Source: Bettongia penicillata ogilbyi
Lineage: Eukaryota; Chordata; Mammalia; Diprotodontia; Potoroidae
DNA length: 64,000 nucleotides
Direction of reading: 5' to 3'
Assembly (NCBI GenBank): GCA_023548195.1
Contig: JAJHZJ010000401.1
Location: 682,001-746,000, forward strand
This document shows positions 1-10,631 of this stretch, one piece after another. The notes beneath the pieces are model-generated. The model was not told the origin of the DNA, ran no database searches, and saw only the letters and a list, made by a program, of their open reading frames with translations. A program made the position numbers and the translations under genes. How positions within the stretch are numbered: the stretch's first letter is position 1; every line of letters starts with the position of its first letter.

Positions 1-2310
1 TTTTTATCTGTAACTTGACCCACATTGTGGTCCACAATAGTGGAGGGTCTTTGGTAAAAGGAAGAATCAAACTTGAGAAGGCTCTGCTTCTGACAGAACT
101 TACCTTCCACAATAATGGTTATATGAAGGAAAGGCTTCAAGGGAACAAAATGGAGAACAAGTCAGTGATTTTCAATTATCTTTGGTGAATAGATTTTTCT
201 TCTGATGCTAACCATCCCTATTGTGCACACTACTGATCATGTAAGCGAGATTGAGAGAAAGGCCAGGCAAGGCTATTTGAAGGAGAGGAAAAGAAATGAA
301 GATAAGACATCACAAAAGCTTGAGGTGGCAAAACTGTACAGAGGAGAGGTGGGGGGAAATGTTGGTTGCGTACTTTAAAAACTCCTGTGCTTTGCAGAGC
401 CATTTCCTGGACAGTCTTACATTTTCATTTTCTTTGCTGTTATTTAACAGAACCTCACTGGATTCTCCCCACCCCTCAAAAAAATTAAAATCCCTCAAAG
501 TCAAAACCTCCATTGGGTTTGTTCTTATTTCAAAAACATTACTTTTTTGTAACTTTTAAAAATTTTACACTTAAATGTAAAATAAGAAAAAAATTGCTAC
601 ATACAGAGCAGACCATAAGAGAGGTTTCAACATAAAATAAAGAAAACCTATAAAATAAACACTACACATTTTTATCCAAGTTGCATAAATTTTCTTTGCT
701 TCCTTGGTTTTTTTTTTTTGTTCTCTGCTGTGCACTTTTTACTTTATGTTCTCCCTCCCACCCCATTCTAAAGAAAGCTGCAATTAAGTGTGAATTCATA
801 TGCATGTACATGGATATCTATAAATATACACACTATGCATATAAACTCACACACATATATGTTAGACCATACTATGCTTATTTTCACCTGGCATCTGTTT
901 CTCTTAAGGTGGATAGCAGCTTCCTTCACAGGTCCAAGTTTTTCCATGTATTTTTCTACAACATTGAGCTCATTATTTCTTACACTACAGCAATATTGCA
1001 ACCCAGTCACATCCTATCTGAAGGATCATCTATGAAAGTTCTCCCCCATTCAATTTTCTGCATTATTTCTATTCTTGGCTACATAGATTTTATTTATATG
1101 AAGAAAATTTGATTTAAATTAAAATAATTGAAATTATCATTTTTATATTTAAGCAGTGCTGTCCCTTATAATATATTTTAGGATCTGATACTATTGAATC
1201 TACTTCTTTACATCTTTCTTCTAGCGGTTTCCTTGAAGTTCCTGACCTTTCACTCTTCAAAATAAACTTTGTTTTTGCTTTTTCCTAACTCAGTAAATTT
1301 ATTTTCAGTAATTTAATTGGAATGACAATAAATAAATATATTAGGCAAAATTGTAATTTTAATAGTTAGATTTACTTCACCTAGACATGAATGACAAATA
1401 TCACATCAGTTATTTATATCTGAGTTTATTTGTATAATAAGTGGCTTATGTTTATGTTTATAGTTCCTTTGTCTGTTTTGACAAAAACATATTTCAAAAA
1501 CATATTTCTTAACTAGTATTGAAAATAAAACTGAAATCAGTCCGATTGATTTGCTTAGAGAAACTTTCACATGAGTTATCCATCCAGCCATTTAGTATTT
1601 TTGTACCCAATTATTAAAATGGTAGTTCTTTGGTTGATGGTTTGTTAATAACCAGCTGTTAGAAAACATCCTGGGGAGAGTGGGAGGTGGAGTGAGTTTT
1701 ACATATCAAAAAAGGTTAGTAGTATACAAGGCTTAAAAAACAATACCCTTGAACTGCTAGAGAGAATTCATTTTAAAAGTAATAAGGAAAAATATCAACA
1801 GAGTTGATTTGTAGAACAAAAAATACTAGGGATTTCATTGCAAACATCTTAAATTTAAGCACAGTCCAAATGTTGAGCATAATCTTTAGAGAATTTGCGG
1901 ATGAACTTAGAAATGGCAATTTCTTTACTGCTAATATTATCAATAATCTTTCCTTGTTAATCTCAGTATTGCCCATGTTTCAGAAGGAATGGGAAAACGC
2001 TCTCCTATCTTCTTTGCTCTGAGTAGATCTGCCAGGTTCTTGCTTTTGGTGTCCTACATTCTTTATCTTCTCTTTTAAGCATTTTGTTGCTTTTGGAACA
2101 GAATCTGTGATTACCAGATAGAGAGAACTTACATTAAGGAGGCTCCCTTCAACAACTCTAAACTTACTTTTTTTCAGTAAATATTATGATAAAATAATAT
2201 GACAAAAAATATCCTGTAAAAGGAATGGCATGTTCCAAAGAAGTCGTGGCTGAGTTGGGAAAGGAGATGTAGTCTCTAGAAAGTTACATCTGAAGTATAA
2301 ACGCAATCTG
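1..2310. other. No recognisable gene or repeat
   Basis: AT-rich DNA with only short open frames lacking family resemblance. I see no splice-flanked exon pattern, no RNA gene and no repeat that I can name. A short T-run lies near 708-719. It could contain diverged repeats that only a profile search would detect. Confidence 0.5.
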
Positions 2311-2432
2311 TACTTTTTATTTCCTCTGATAGAATGTAAGTTCATTGAGGGAAGGGGTGATTTTGTTCTTGCCTTTTCAAGTGCCTAACATAATGTTTAG
2401 CACATACTGATTGATTGACTGATTGATTGACA
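2310..2432 (+). mobile_element. L2-type 3' end relic
   Basis: The stretch has the order typical of L2-clade 3' ends: a 'gaatgtaagttcattgag' block, a 'cctaacataatgtttagcac' block, and a terminal run of TGATTGAT-like units at about 2407-2432. No coding part is attached. Family name is by resemblance only. Confidence 0.6.
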
Positions 2433-2699
2433 AGGGTAGCTGAAATTTTTGTGAAAGAGTTAAGAATTGTTCAATTTCGTCACTTCTCCATAACACCCTT
2501 TCAGAAAGGAAAAGATTTTTATCATACCAATATATCAGCTATGTTGTATAAGATCAAAAAAATTCAAATTCAGCAAGAGGGTTTAGAGAAATGGAGCAAC
2601 TATAGCTAAAGGTCAAGGGAAATCAAGGGAGGTTGGCAACAATGCTACGCTATCATGTGCTAATGCTTCTCACAGTAATCTAAGGAAAGAAATGGGAAG

Positions 2700-2990
2700 C
2701 AGATGTTGAAAAATCTCTAGATGATCTTGGAAAACATGGCTAGACTTGCATGAAATAATGAAGAATGAAATGAGCAGAACCAAAAGAACATTGCACACAG
2801 TATCAACAACAGTTTAAGAAGAACTTTGAGAAAATTAGTCATTTTAATTACTCTGAATGTCCAAAAAACCACAAATGACATATGAGGGAAAATGCTATCC
2901 GCATCCAAATAGAGAACTGATAAATAGAAGTATTTTGTATCAGTAAGCACCCCACCATACATGGGGGAGCCTTCTATCACAGGTTTTTAA
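2700..2990 (+). mobile_element. Old L1 3' end fragment
   Basis: Matches the L1 3' regions elsewhere in this window (12455-12770, 38400-38930, 46115-46690): 'gacttgcatgaaataatga', 'gaaatgagcagaacc', 'gaacattgcacacagtat', then a degraded block about adding a conserved 'gagaactgat'. It is heavily mutated and lacks the distal G-rich part and an A tail. Confidence 0.65.
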
Positions 2991-3009
2991 ATCTACATTC
3001 ATAAAAGGA

Positions 3010-3535
3010 AAGGCAACTTTTGAAGGGTTAACAATCCTTTTAATCAAGCACATGTACCAATCCTTTAGTCAAGCACATATATCATTCCCCCAGTTCAGGG
3101 GAGTCAGCACCCTAAACTTCAAAGAAAATATAGAGAAATTAAAAGTCAACTGACATGCCTCCAAAATGTCTGATCATAGTAGAGTGGACAACTGTGACCA
3201 TAATTACCAGAGAGGGAAGCAAGACATCTGGGTTCTCAAAGCAGGGGTGGCGGTGGGGATCTTTAAAGTGGCTTCCCAGAGTCCACGCCTAGACAAACAA
3301 TCACTTCCAGTCAGGAAGCCTCAAAGTGGAACCTCACCCTCAGAGTCTTTATACACTTTTTAGAGTCAGAGGGCATAACCCTCTGACCTAGTGCCTCAAT
3401 ATAAAAAACAAAAGGTGCTTGCAACCTTCCTACCAAACATCTCTCCAAATCAAGCTTCCCACAATGGACAGGTCCATCAACGGGAGGGAAGGATCCTCCT
3501 TAATCACATCATTCAATCAGAAGCACTTTTAATAA
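3010..3535 (-). mobile_element. Possible LTR-like repeat, unassigned
   Basis: A compositionally distinct block of about 0.5 kb, less AT-rich than its surroundings. On the minus strand it holds a TATAAAG box (complement near 3350-3357) followed by CT-rich sequence, which is the layout of an LTR promoter. I see no second copy in the window and no target duplication, so the LTR call is a weak inference. It could also be unique DNA. Confidence 0.3.
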
Positions 3536-3664
3536 AATAAAAACAACTAAAGATCTAATCTGATTGCCATTACGTATGTACAGAATTATTTTATATATAA
3601 AATATGCACATATATACACACATATATATATATACACATACACACATGTCTATAGTTCATTGGT

Positions 3665-3960
3665 TGTTAACCTTCATTCTCAAAGACTACCAAAATGACA
3701 TCACTATACTAGAGTCAAGTTTCAGTGTACCTCACTGTGGATAATCAGACCAATATAATTGTGGAATCCTCTATCACAGGTCAGGCACAAATTGTTCATG
3801 TGAACATTTGGGGTCAATTCTCTAAATTTGTGCATCCTATGTTGCCTTTTAGCTGTTTCAATTCTAGTTTGCTCATAGAGAACAGTGCTTTCTCTCATGT
3901 GAGCAGGCCATGCTGAGTGTTCCTGTGCAGTTTCCTGGGAGGTTATAAATTTTTTCAAGA
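3665..3960 (-). mobile_element. Non-LTR-like coding relic with C2H2 knuckle
   Basis: The minus strand has an open frame at 3722-3958 (78 codons) that ends with a C-x2-C-x12-H-x3-H pattern (CLTC ... IGLIIHSEVH), which is zinc-finger spacing. The 3665-3720 end ('ccttcattctcaaagac') resembles the start of other marsupial interspersed repeats in the window. I read it as the C-terminal end of a decayed retrotransposon ORF. The short zinc knuckle next to an 'IGL..H' string is seen in some LINE proteins, but I cannot name the family. An alternative is a chance frame in a non-coding repeat. Confidence 0.4.
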
Positions 3961-4019
3961 CCAGAATACAGCAAAGCTATTCACTTCTTTTCCATTAAAA
4001 TATTTTAAGGGGCTTATTT

Positions 4020-5950
4020 CTTGTTGAAGCTTACTGGAATTTCTTTTGAGTACACCCAGATTTGGCCCATTTTGAGTCAAACTCAAGGAGAGACAGTTTT
4101 ATTTATCAAGGATATTTTTACAGCAAACCCAATTAAACCTGACAGCTTATTCACAATGGGCTTCTTCCTGATGGCAGTTTAGACATATTACATTTAAAAA
4201 GACAACATAATATAGAATATAGCAACAAGCAGAATTAGACATTGGAATGTTTTCTGCTTATCTGTGTCTCTCTTTTTTTGAAAGTATTTGATATCAACAA
4301 ATCTTAAAGAAGAACAAGATGACACTGGCCACTTCATTTCAGTTCAGAGAATGGATTTAAATAATATGGCATTGGAAATTTCAAGTAAATATTTGAGTTA
4401 ACCTTTTAAGTGATAGACCTACCAATTGAAGAGCCCCAAGCAAAACATGATATGGAGCCAGACTGATCTCTGTGGCTTATGCTTGTGCCCCCTTGCTTTA
4501 TCCTCTCCCTTTTCCTATATTTAGCATACCCCACCCAAGGAATACACAAACACTTGCTAATTCCTTCAATATGTTATTCAGTACAGCAACTATTGAAATC
4601 TAAAATTCTGAGCCCCTACTTAGTGACCCTTTATTAGATCAAACCAGATTATAAGTGAAATCTACAAAAAGTATTTCATGACATACAACATGATCATAAT
4701 ATAGAACTTAATCAATTATCAAGAATTTCATATCCATACAAAAACTTTATATTCCAGTGAATATCTGCTACCTTCCATGCCTCCAGTGTAAAAGGCAAGT
4801 CATCTCTCCACTCAATTCCTCTGTACTTCCAAACTTGGAGAAACAGGATGCTTTTGATATAAATATATATCACCTGTGGTGCAACTCAGAATGTAACACT
4901 AATCTTGCCCTTCTTCCTTTATGACTGAGCAGAATAGTGACCATTTCAGGTTGACTTTGCTGAAGCTACCAGCTTTGGACCAATAAACACTTAAAGTTTA
5001 TACAAGGCATTGGAGTTCACGAGTGTGATTCCAGTTCCATTAATGCTGTTTTTATGAGAATCAATCTCTTCTCCACCTACAGATCCTGACTAATGTTTCT
5101 CACATACCTACACTATGTTTGGCCTAATCCTTGGCATATTCTAGCTATAACTACTGTTTTTCCATCCTTATCTATTCCAGAGCCAGCATTAGCCTGCCTC
5201 ACATAAGCTCTGAGACATTCCTATAACTTTTTAACACTTGCTCATGTAGTGTGTCTTCTCATTCAGGATGCGCACTGAGTGACATCAACAAAAGGTAGGC
5301 TTATGCCCAATCTTATAGGAACTGTAGTTCAAATCACTACATTTCACATTTAGAACAAAGGGTGTCACTATAATTTTCCATTATAGTTTTATCATATTTA
5401 ATTTCCATAATTTCCATTATAGTTTTATGATGTTTAATTCACCTATGCAATGCAAATAAACTCTTTAAAGATTACATATATGAAACTCGTATATCTAAGA
5501 CTCCTTCCTAACTTGAATAATTTGGGTACATCTTGGGAGACTTCTTGCTTCTCTGCCTTATTTCCCCTATCAAAACAATAAAAAAAAGCTTTAGTATAAA
5601 TTCTGTGGTCATCAAATCCCTGTATAAGGTCTGTGCTCAAATCAAAAAGCAAAATCTGAATAGGTTCATTTAGAGGTTAAGGGAAGAAAACAGAACTATC
5701 TTCAGAATCCATAATAATAGCAATACCTCCAGGGAATGACTTTATGCCCAGAGGCCTATACAATATGTTACTTGTGTACTTGGGTTTCTTTCATCATGTC
5801 AGAGCTCCTCTCTGTGGTCTCCTAGAGGGGTTTACCAGTCCTATCACTGACACTCCTGGAAGCTTGCACTTATTGCCAATTATTATGCTCCATTGTAGTC
5901 CATTACACTATCCTGTGTGGCTTTGCTTATAGTTCTCACTTCCTACATTT
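4020..5950. other. No gene recognised
   Basis: Unassigned AT-rich DNA. The segment 4713-4850 has a diverged second copy at 8224-8357 inside a HAL1 5' UTR (see findings). Nothing else repeats within the window and no open frame has recognisable family features. Confidence 0.5.
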
Positions 5951-5984
5951 CTTTTTGGGTCTTAGTAAATGAGGATCATCCGTT

Positions 5985-6240
5985 TCCCTGGGGAACTAGC
6001 TTTCCAGGAAGACCTAAGTTCAAGCTGGGCCTAAGACACTTATTAACTGTGTGACCTTAGGCAAATAATTTAATCATTCTCTGCCTCAGTTTCCCCATCT
6101 ATAAAATGGGGACAATAATAGCACCTATATCCTAGAGTTGCTATGAGAATCAAATGAGATAATAATTGTAAGGCACATAATTAATAATGTCAGGTACATA
6201 GTAATTTTATATAAATGATACCTATTATTATTATTTTTAT
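5985..6240 (+). mobile_element. MIR/CORE-SINE
   Basis: Shows the CORE-SINE order: 'gaagacctaagttcaag', 'ctgtgtgaccttaggcaa', 'ctgcctcagtttccccat', 'ctataaaatggggac', then the MIR-type 3' half ending in a TATTATTATT run. This is a near full-length, moderately diverged copy. The 3' end is of L2 type rather than RTE type, so MIR or MON1 rather than MAR1. Confidence 0.8.
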
Positions 6241-6261
6241 TTGGTCTTCATTTTTTAACAG

Positions 6262-7410
6262 GAAGAAAGGCATCATGGGGTCATGTCTTGACTTGGGAGT
6301 GAATTGAATGCATGTAAAGCAGAGTGGTATAGTCATCAGCCTCACTCTTTCTTCCATAGTCATCAAAGTCCAGTGGCAAGACAGCAGTCAGGACAATCAG
6401 AGATGGTTCAGGATGCAATGGATGACTTTGATGTCTGGCATCTTTGATGTTTGACTTCACAACACCTGCTTTTAGCCACCTTTATGGCCACAATAAATTG
6501 TTCTCATCCACCCATTCTGTGCAGGGAAGGCTTCACATACTTGGGGTAGACACATCCCTAACTCACCAACAGGTTTGAGGCATATTGGTTACCCTCAACC
6601 TGGCCAGACATCAAAGATGCCAAGGTCATCCACTGTATCCTGGGCCATTGCCAGTCATTCTGACTCTTGTCATTGAGATAGTTTTACTGGACTGTGGCCA
6701 CTGTGAATGCCACAACTTCTTGAAGCCACAGGTAACAGTTGGGTAACAGATAGATAAAAAAGGTGAATGAGGACCCCCAAAAAGGTTTCAGCAAGTGCTT
6801 ACCCCAGAGGTGCTAATCCTCCCTGAATACCCAAATACTCTGCTAAGCTCCTTTTGCTATTCTCCCTAAAGCTAAATAAAACCATTTATATATGTGTATA
6901 CAAGGTGTTCAGGGAGGACTACCACTTCTGGTGTGAGACCATGTTGAACTCTTTTCAGAGTTCCTCACTTACCTTTGGTGTTTACTTGTCACCCAACTCT
7001 CATTTGTGACTTCAAGAAGCTGTAACCTATGCAGCAGACATCCTGGTTAAACTGTATCAGCAGATGGGCTGCACCAAGTTAAGGATAACCAATAGACCTT
7101 AAATCAGTTGGTGAATTAGGAGGATGGCCACCCCAAGCATGTGAAGACTTCCCTTGTTGGCAGTGGTGGATAAGAACAATTTGTTCTAACAACCATGAAA
7201 GTTGCTGAAGCAGGTGTTATGGAGTGCTTAGAGCTTGGTCAGCATCAAAGATGCCAAGGTCATCTATTGCATCCTGGACTGTATCTAGTTGTCCTGATCT
7301 TTGTCTAGCCAGTAGTCTGATGATTCTGGAAGAGAGAGTGAGCCTGATGACTTGGTACAATTAATTCTGCCTCACTTAAACCCAATTAATCCTCAAGTCA
7401 AGAGGTCACT
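6262..7410. repeat. Inverted pair of a marsupial interspersed repeat
   Basis: Two copies of one ~0.55-kb repeat lie tail to tail. The left arm (about 6262-6832) reads 'gtcatcagcctcactc' ... 'tccagtggcaagac' ... 'aactcaccaacag' ... 'cctccctgaatac'. The right arm (about 6904-7410) gives the reverse complement of the same blocks in reverse order ('gttcagggaggac' ... 'gagagtgagcctgatgac'). A ~70-bp AT-rich spacer lies between. Related single copies are at 31010-31260, 31265-31690 and 49250-49710. No coding capacity is seen. It could have arisen by two insertions or by an inverted duplication. Confidence 0.75.
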
Positions 7411-7439
7411 CTGCCTTTTTGAAAAAGGAGAAGAAACAT

Positions 7440-7820
7440 TTCATGTAGGGATTTTTACATAGGGATATTTCCCTACAGTTAATATCATCTAACCGACTTG
7501 GTGTGGTTAAGGCAGTCTCTAGTTAATCTCATCAGATTATCTATGTAGGACCAGAGTGAAGCCCTGTTTTGTTTTGGTTTTTTTGAAATAGAATCTGTAT
7601 AATCCTACAGGATAAATTTTTTTATTTATGTCCAAGGCTACTGTTTATGGGGAGATATTAGAAAGGAAAGAGAAGTTGGTAGCCCTAAACTTAAAGCGGA
7701 CAAGTTTTGTCCATTTAAAGATTTGTAGTCCCTGCTTCATCTACAACATTCTTTATTTGAATTATGGACATAGAAAAAAAGCTACAGTACTTTCATTTTT
7801 TCATTGTTAGAGTTAAACAA
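7440..7820. other. No feature recognised
   Basis: AT-rich DNA between the inverted pair and an L2 relic. One 60-codon open frame here shows no family features. Confidence 0.45.
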
Positions 7821-7825
7821 TCTGT

Positions 7826-7965
7826 CAATTGATCAACAAGTATTTACTATGTGCCTACTACTATATACTGAGGTACAAATACAGTAAATGAAGGAATCTC
7901 TTGTTTCATGGAATCGACATCCTAATGGAATACATGATGATAACACATTAAGTTTGGAGAGAAAA
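7826..7965 (+). mobile_element. L2 fragment (host of HAL1 copy A)
   Basis: The blocks 'caagtatttactatgtgcct', 'gaggtacaaatacag' and 'catcctaatggaatac' follow the order of an L2 3' region. The fragment stops where the HAL1 5' UTR begins, so the HAL1 probably landed in it. No matching downstream half is obvious beyond 9900. Confidence 0.5.
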
Positions 7966-7969
7966 TATG

Positions 7970-9897
7970 TAGGCGGCAGAGCAAGATGACAGAGTATAAA
8001 GACAACCTTCTCAAGCTCTCCTCCCATAACCCATAAAATACCTATAAAAAATGACTCTAGACAAATATTAGAGCATCAGCAGCCACAAAATGACAGAGAT
8101 TTCCAGCCCAAGGCAGCCTGGAAAGCTGACAGGAAAGGTCTATTGTACAGGGAACAGACCAGAGTGCAGCCCAGCATAGGCCATGTGACTTGGCATGGAC
8201 AGGATTGGAGGATACTTCAGGGCCAATTATCAAGAATATCATATCCATACAAGAACTTTATATTCCATTGGATATCTGCTACCTTCCATGACTGTAATGG
8301 AAAAGATCATCTTCCCACTTAGTTCCTCTGTACTAACAATCTTGGAGGAATAGGATGTGAAATCATGGGTAGTAGCTGTGGTTCCCTGATTTCTCAACCC
8401 ACAAATGCCAAAGGCAGCTTTAAAATCAGTGAGAAACCTTTCTCACCTGGGTAAAAGGGGTGTGCTTTCTGGCCCCAACCCTGGCCCCTGGGCAGCAGCA
8501 GCATCCACTTCTGGAGCCCTTGGCCTAAAAACCATGGGACAATCCAGCAGCTGATGTAGGTATCAGTTCTGAGTGGCAGTCCTGGGGTGAGGAGGAGTGC
8601 TGACTTGGTGGAGCTGGTGGTGGCTTTGGAGAGGGAATCCTACTCACAGTTCCTGGGCAGAAAAGAGTGCTTGTGCTTGCTCCCAAACCAGAGTGCAGGC
8701 CAGGAGAGGAGTAACCTCCTCTCCCTTGATTGGGCCACCTTGGAGGAACTGAGAACTTACAGGTCCCTAGAGTATACCTTTCACTTGAAAAAGGAATCAA
8801 AAGTCAAGTTACTGGCTGGGAAAATGCCCAGAAAATGGAAAAAAAATAAGACTATAGAAAGTTATTTTCTTGGTGAATAGGCGTTTTTTTCCATCCTTAC
8901 AATGAGCAAGAACAAAGCATACCATCAGAGGGAGACATAAAAGTCAAGGCTTCTACATCTAAAATATCTAAAAAACTATCTGCAATGGTCTGAGGCCATG
9001 AAAGAGCTCAAAAAGGATTTTAAAATCAAGTAAGAGAAGGAGAGAAAAAAATTGTGAAGACAAATGAGAGTGATGCAAGAAAATCACGAAAAGAGAGTCA
9101 ACAGCTTGATAAAGGAGACCCCCCAAAAATGCATAAGGAAATAGCATCTTTAAAAACAGATTAACCCAAATGGAAAAAGAGGTCCAAAATGCCAATGAGT
9201 AGAAGAATGCTTTAAAGAGAAGAATTAGTCAAATGGAAAAGGAGTTTCAAAAGTTCACTGAAGAAAATGGTTCTTTAAAACTTAGAATGGAGCAGTGGAA
9301 GCTAATGCCTTTCAGAAATTATAAAACAAAACCAAAAGAATGAAAAAATAGAAGACAATGTGAAATATCTCATGGGAAAAAACAATTGACCTTGAAAATA
9401 GATCCAGGAGAGATGTTTTATAAATTATTGGTCTATCTGAAAACTATGATCAAAAAAAAAGCCTAGATATCATCTTCCAAGAATTTATCAAGGAAAACCA
9501 CCCTGATTGTCTAGAACTGGTAAAATAGAAAGAATTCAAAACAGATCCAAAGAGGAAAACTTCTAGGAATATTGTAGTCAAATTCCAGAGTTCTCAAGTC
9601 AAGGAGAAAAGATTACAAGCAGCGAGAAAGAAACAATTCAAGCATTGTGGCAATATAATCAGGATAACACAGGATTTAGCAGCTAAGAGATCGAAGGGCT
9701 TGGGATATGATTTTCCAGAGGCCAAATGAGATAGCATTAAAATCAAGAATCATCTATCCAGAAAAACTGAGTATAATATTTCAGGGGGAAAATGGAATTT
9801 CAATGAAATAGAGGATTTCCAAGCATTCTTGTCAAAAGGACCAGAACTGAACAGAAAATTTGACTACAAATACAAAAATCAAGAGAAACATTAAAAG
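7970..9897 (+). mobile_element. HAL1 copy A, old type, lacks 3' UTR
   Basis: Starts with a mutated form of the family 5' end ('gcagagcaagatgacagag'), then the older 5' UTR type shared with the copies starting at 33265 and 50876. ORF1 begins at ATG 8824 (MPRKWKKNKTIESYF) but meets TAG at 8878-8880, and many further stops and indels follow. Relics of the coiled coil, RNA-binding and C-terminal domains can be followed to about 9893. It then ends without the ~1-kb 3' UTR seen in other copies. A foreign ~134-bp block sits in its 5' UTR at 8224-8357. It is non-functional. Confidence 0.85.
8224..8357 (+). repeat. Block duplicated from or related to 4713-4850
   Basis: This stretch interrupts the HAL1 5' UTR between two blocks that are contiguous in the copy at 33265. 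It aligns along its whole length with 4713-4850, sharing for example 'tatctgctaccttccatg' and 'attcctctgtact'-like strings with scattered substitutions. Either both are copies of an unnamed repeat or one was copied from the other. Confidence 0.7.
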
Positions 9898-9934
9898 GGA
9901 TGAAGGTCCATAGCAGCACAGACAGAAGTCATCT

Positions 9935-10065
9935 CATTTTGCTGATAAGGAAACAGAGATCCCAAGAGGAAAGAAGTGACTGGCCTAAGGGCATATGAAC
10001 AGCAAGTAGCAGGATCAGAATATGGGAACCCTTGCCTCTAAGTGGGGATCCTCTTCCTTCCTCCT
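9935..10065 (-). mobile_element. MIR fragment
   Basis: Reverse complement of the MIR core: 'cattttgctgataaggaaac', 'aagtgactggcctaag', 'aacagcaagtagcaggatca'. It follows directly on the truncated 3' end of HAL1 copy A. Confidence 0.75.
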
Positions 10066-10077
10066 TCCCTTTTCTTC

Positions 10078-10205
10078 CCCCTTCAAGTGGTATTACCCTC
10101 TATTATAATGCAAGTTCTTTGAGAGCATAGAACATCTTTTGGGATCACACATCCCCAGTACTTAGCACAGTTCCTGACACATGGCAGACAATCATTGCCT
10201 TAGCT
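10078..10205 (+). mobile_element. L2 3' end relic
   Basis: Carries 'aatgcaagttctttgagagc', 'catccccagtacttagcaca' and 'cctgacacatggcagacaat', the usual order of the L2 3' end. There is no coding sequence. Confidence 0.65.
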
Positions 10206-10529
10206 AGACCACTGTGGCTCCAAATTGAGCACTCTTCATCGAGCAATTCCTTCCCTTTGATTTCAGAACATGAGTCATTCTCTACCCATAAATGCCATCA
10301 TCTTGCATCTCAGAGAACCTTAGGATGGCCCAGTTGTCTTGACCTAGACTCTGGACCTGAACCAGGGCCCAGAACCCTGATTTGAGGAAACCCAAAGTAA
10401 TAAATGCTAGCTCAAAGTAACACAAGAAATGCTAGGGAATGATCCAACAGGACTCAAGAGTCCAACAGCTTGGGAGATGGAAAAAGTTTGGACAAGGCAA
10501 TGTGTAAGCAACTTGGGAAGTGATGATGA

Positions 10530-10631
10530 AGCCAATTGGGGAGAAGCTGAACAAGTTGTAATATGTGATGGTGATGGAATACTACTGTGGATAAGAAATG
10601 ATGAGCTCAATGATCTTAGAAAAGTATAAAT
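10530..10631 (+). mobile_element. L1 3' region, left half of a split copy
   Basis: Contains 'caattggggagaagctgaac', 'gatggaatactactgtgg' and 'ataagaaatgatgagc', matching the L1 at 46150-46250. The sequence resumes at about 12455 after HAL1 copy B, so the two halves are one L1 copy split by a later insertion. Matching flanks near 10618-10628 and 12435-12448 (GAAAA plus TATA) may be remnants of a target duplication. Confidence 0.7.
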
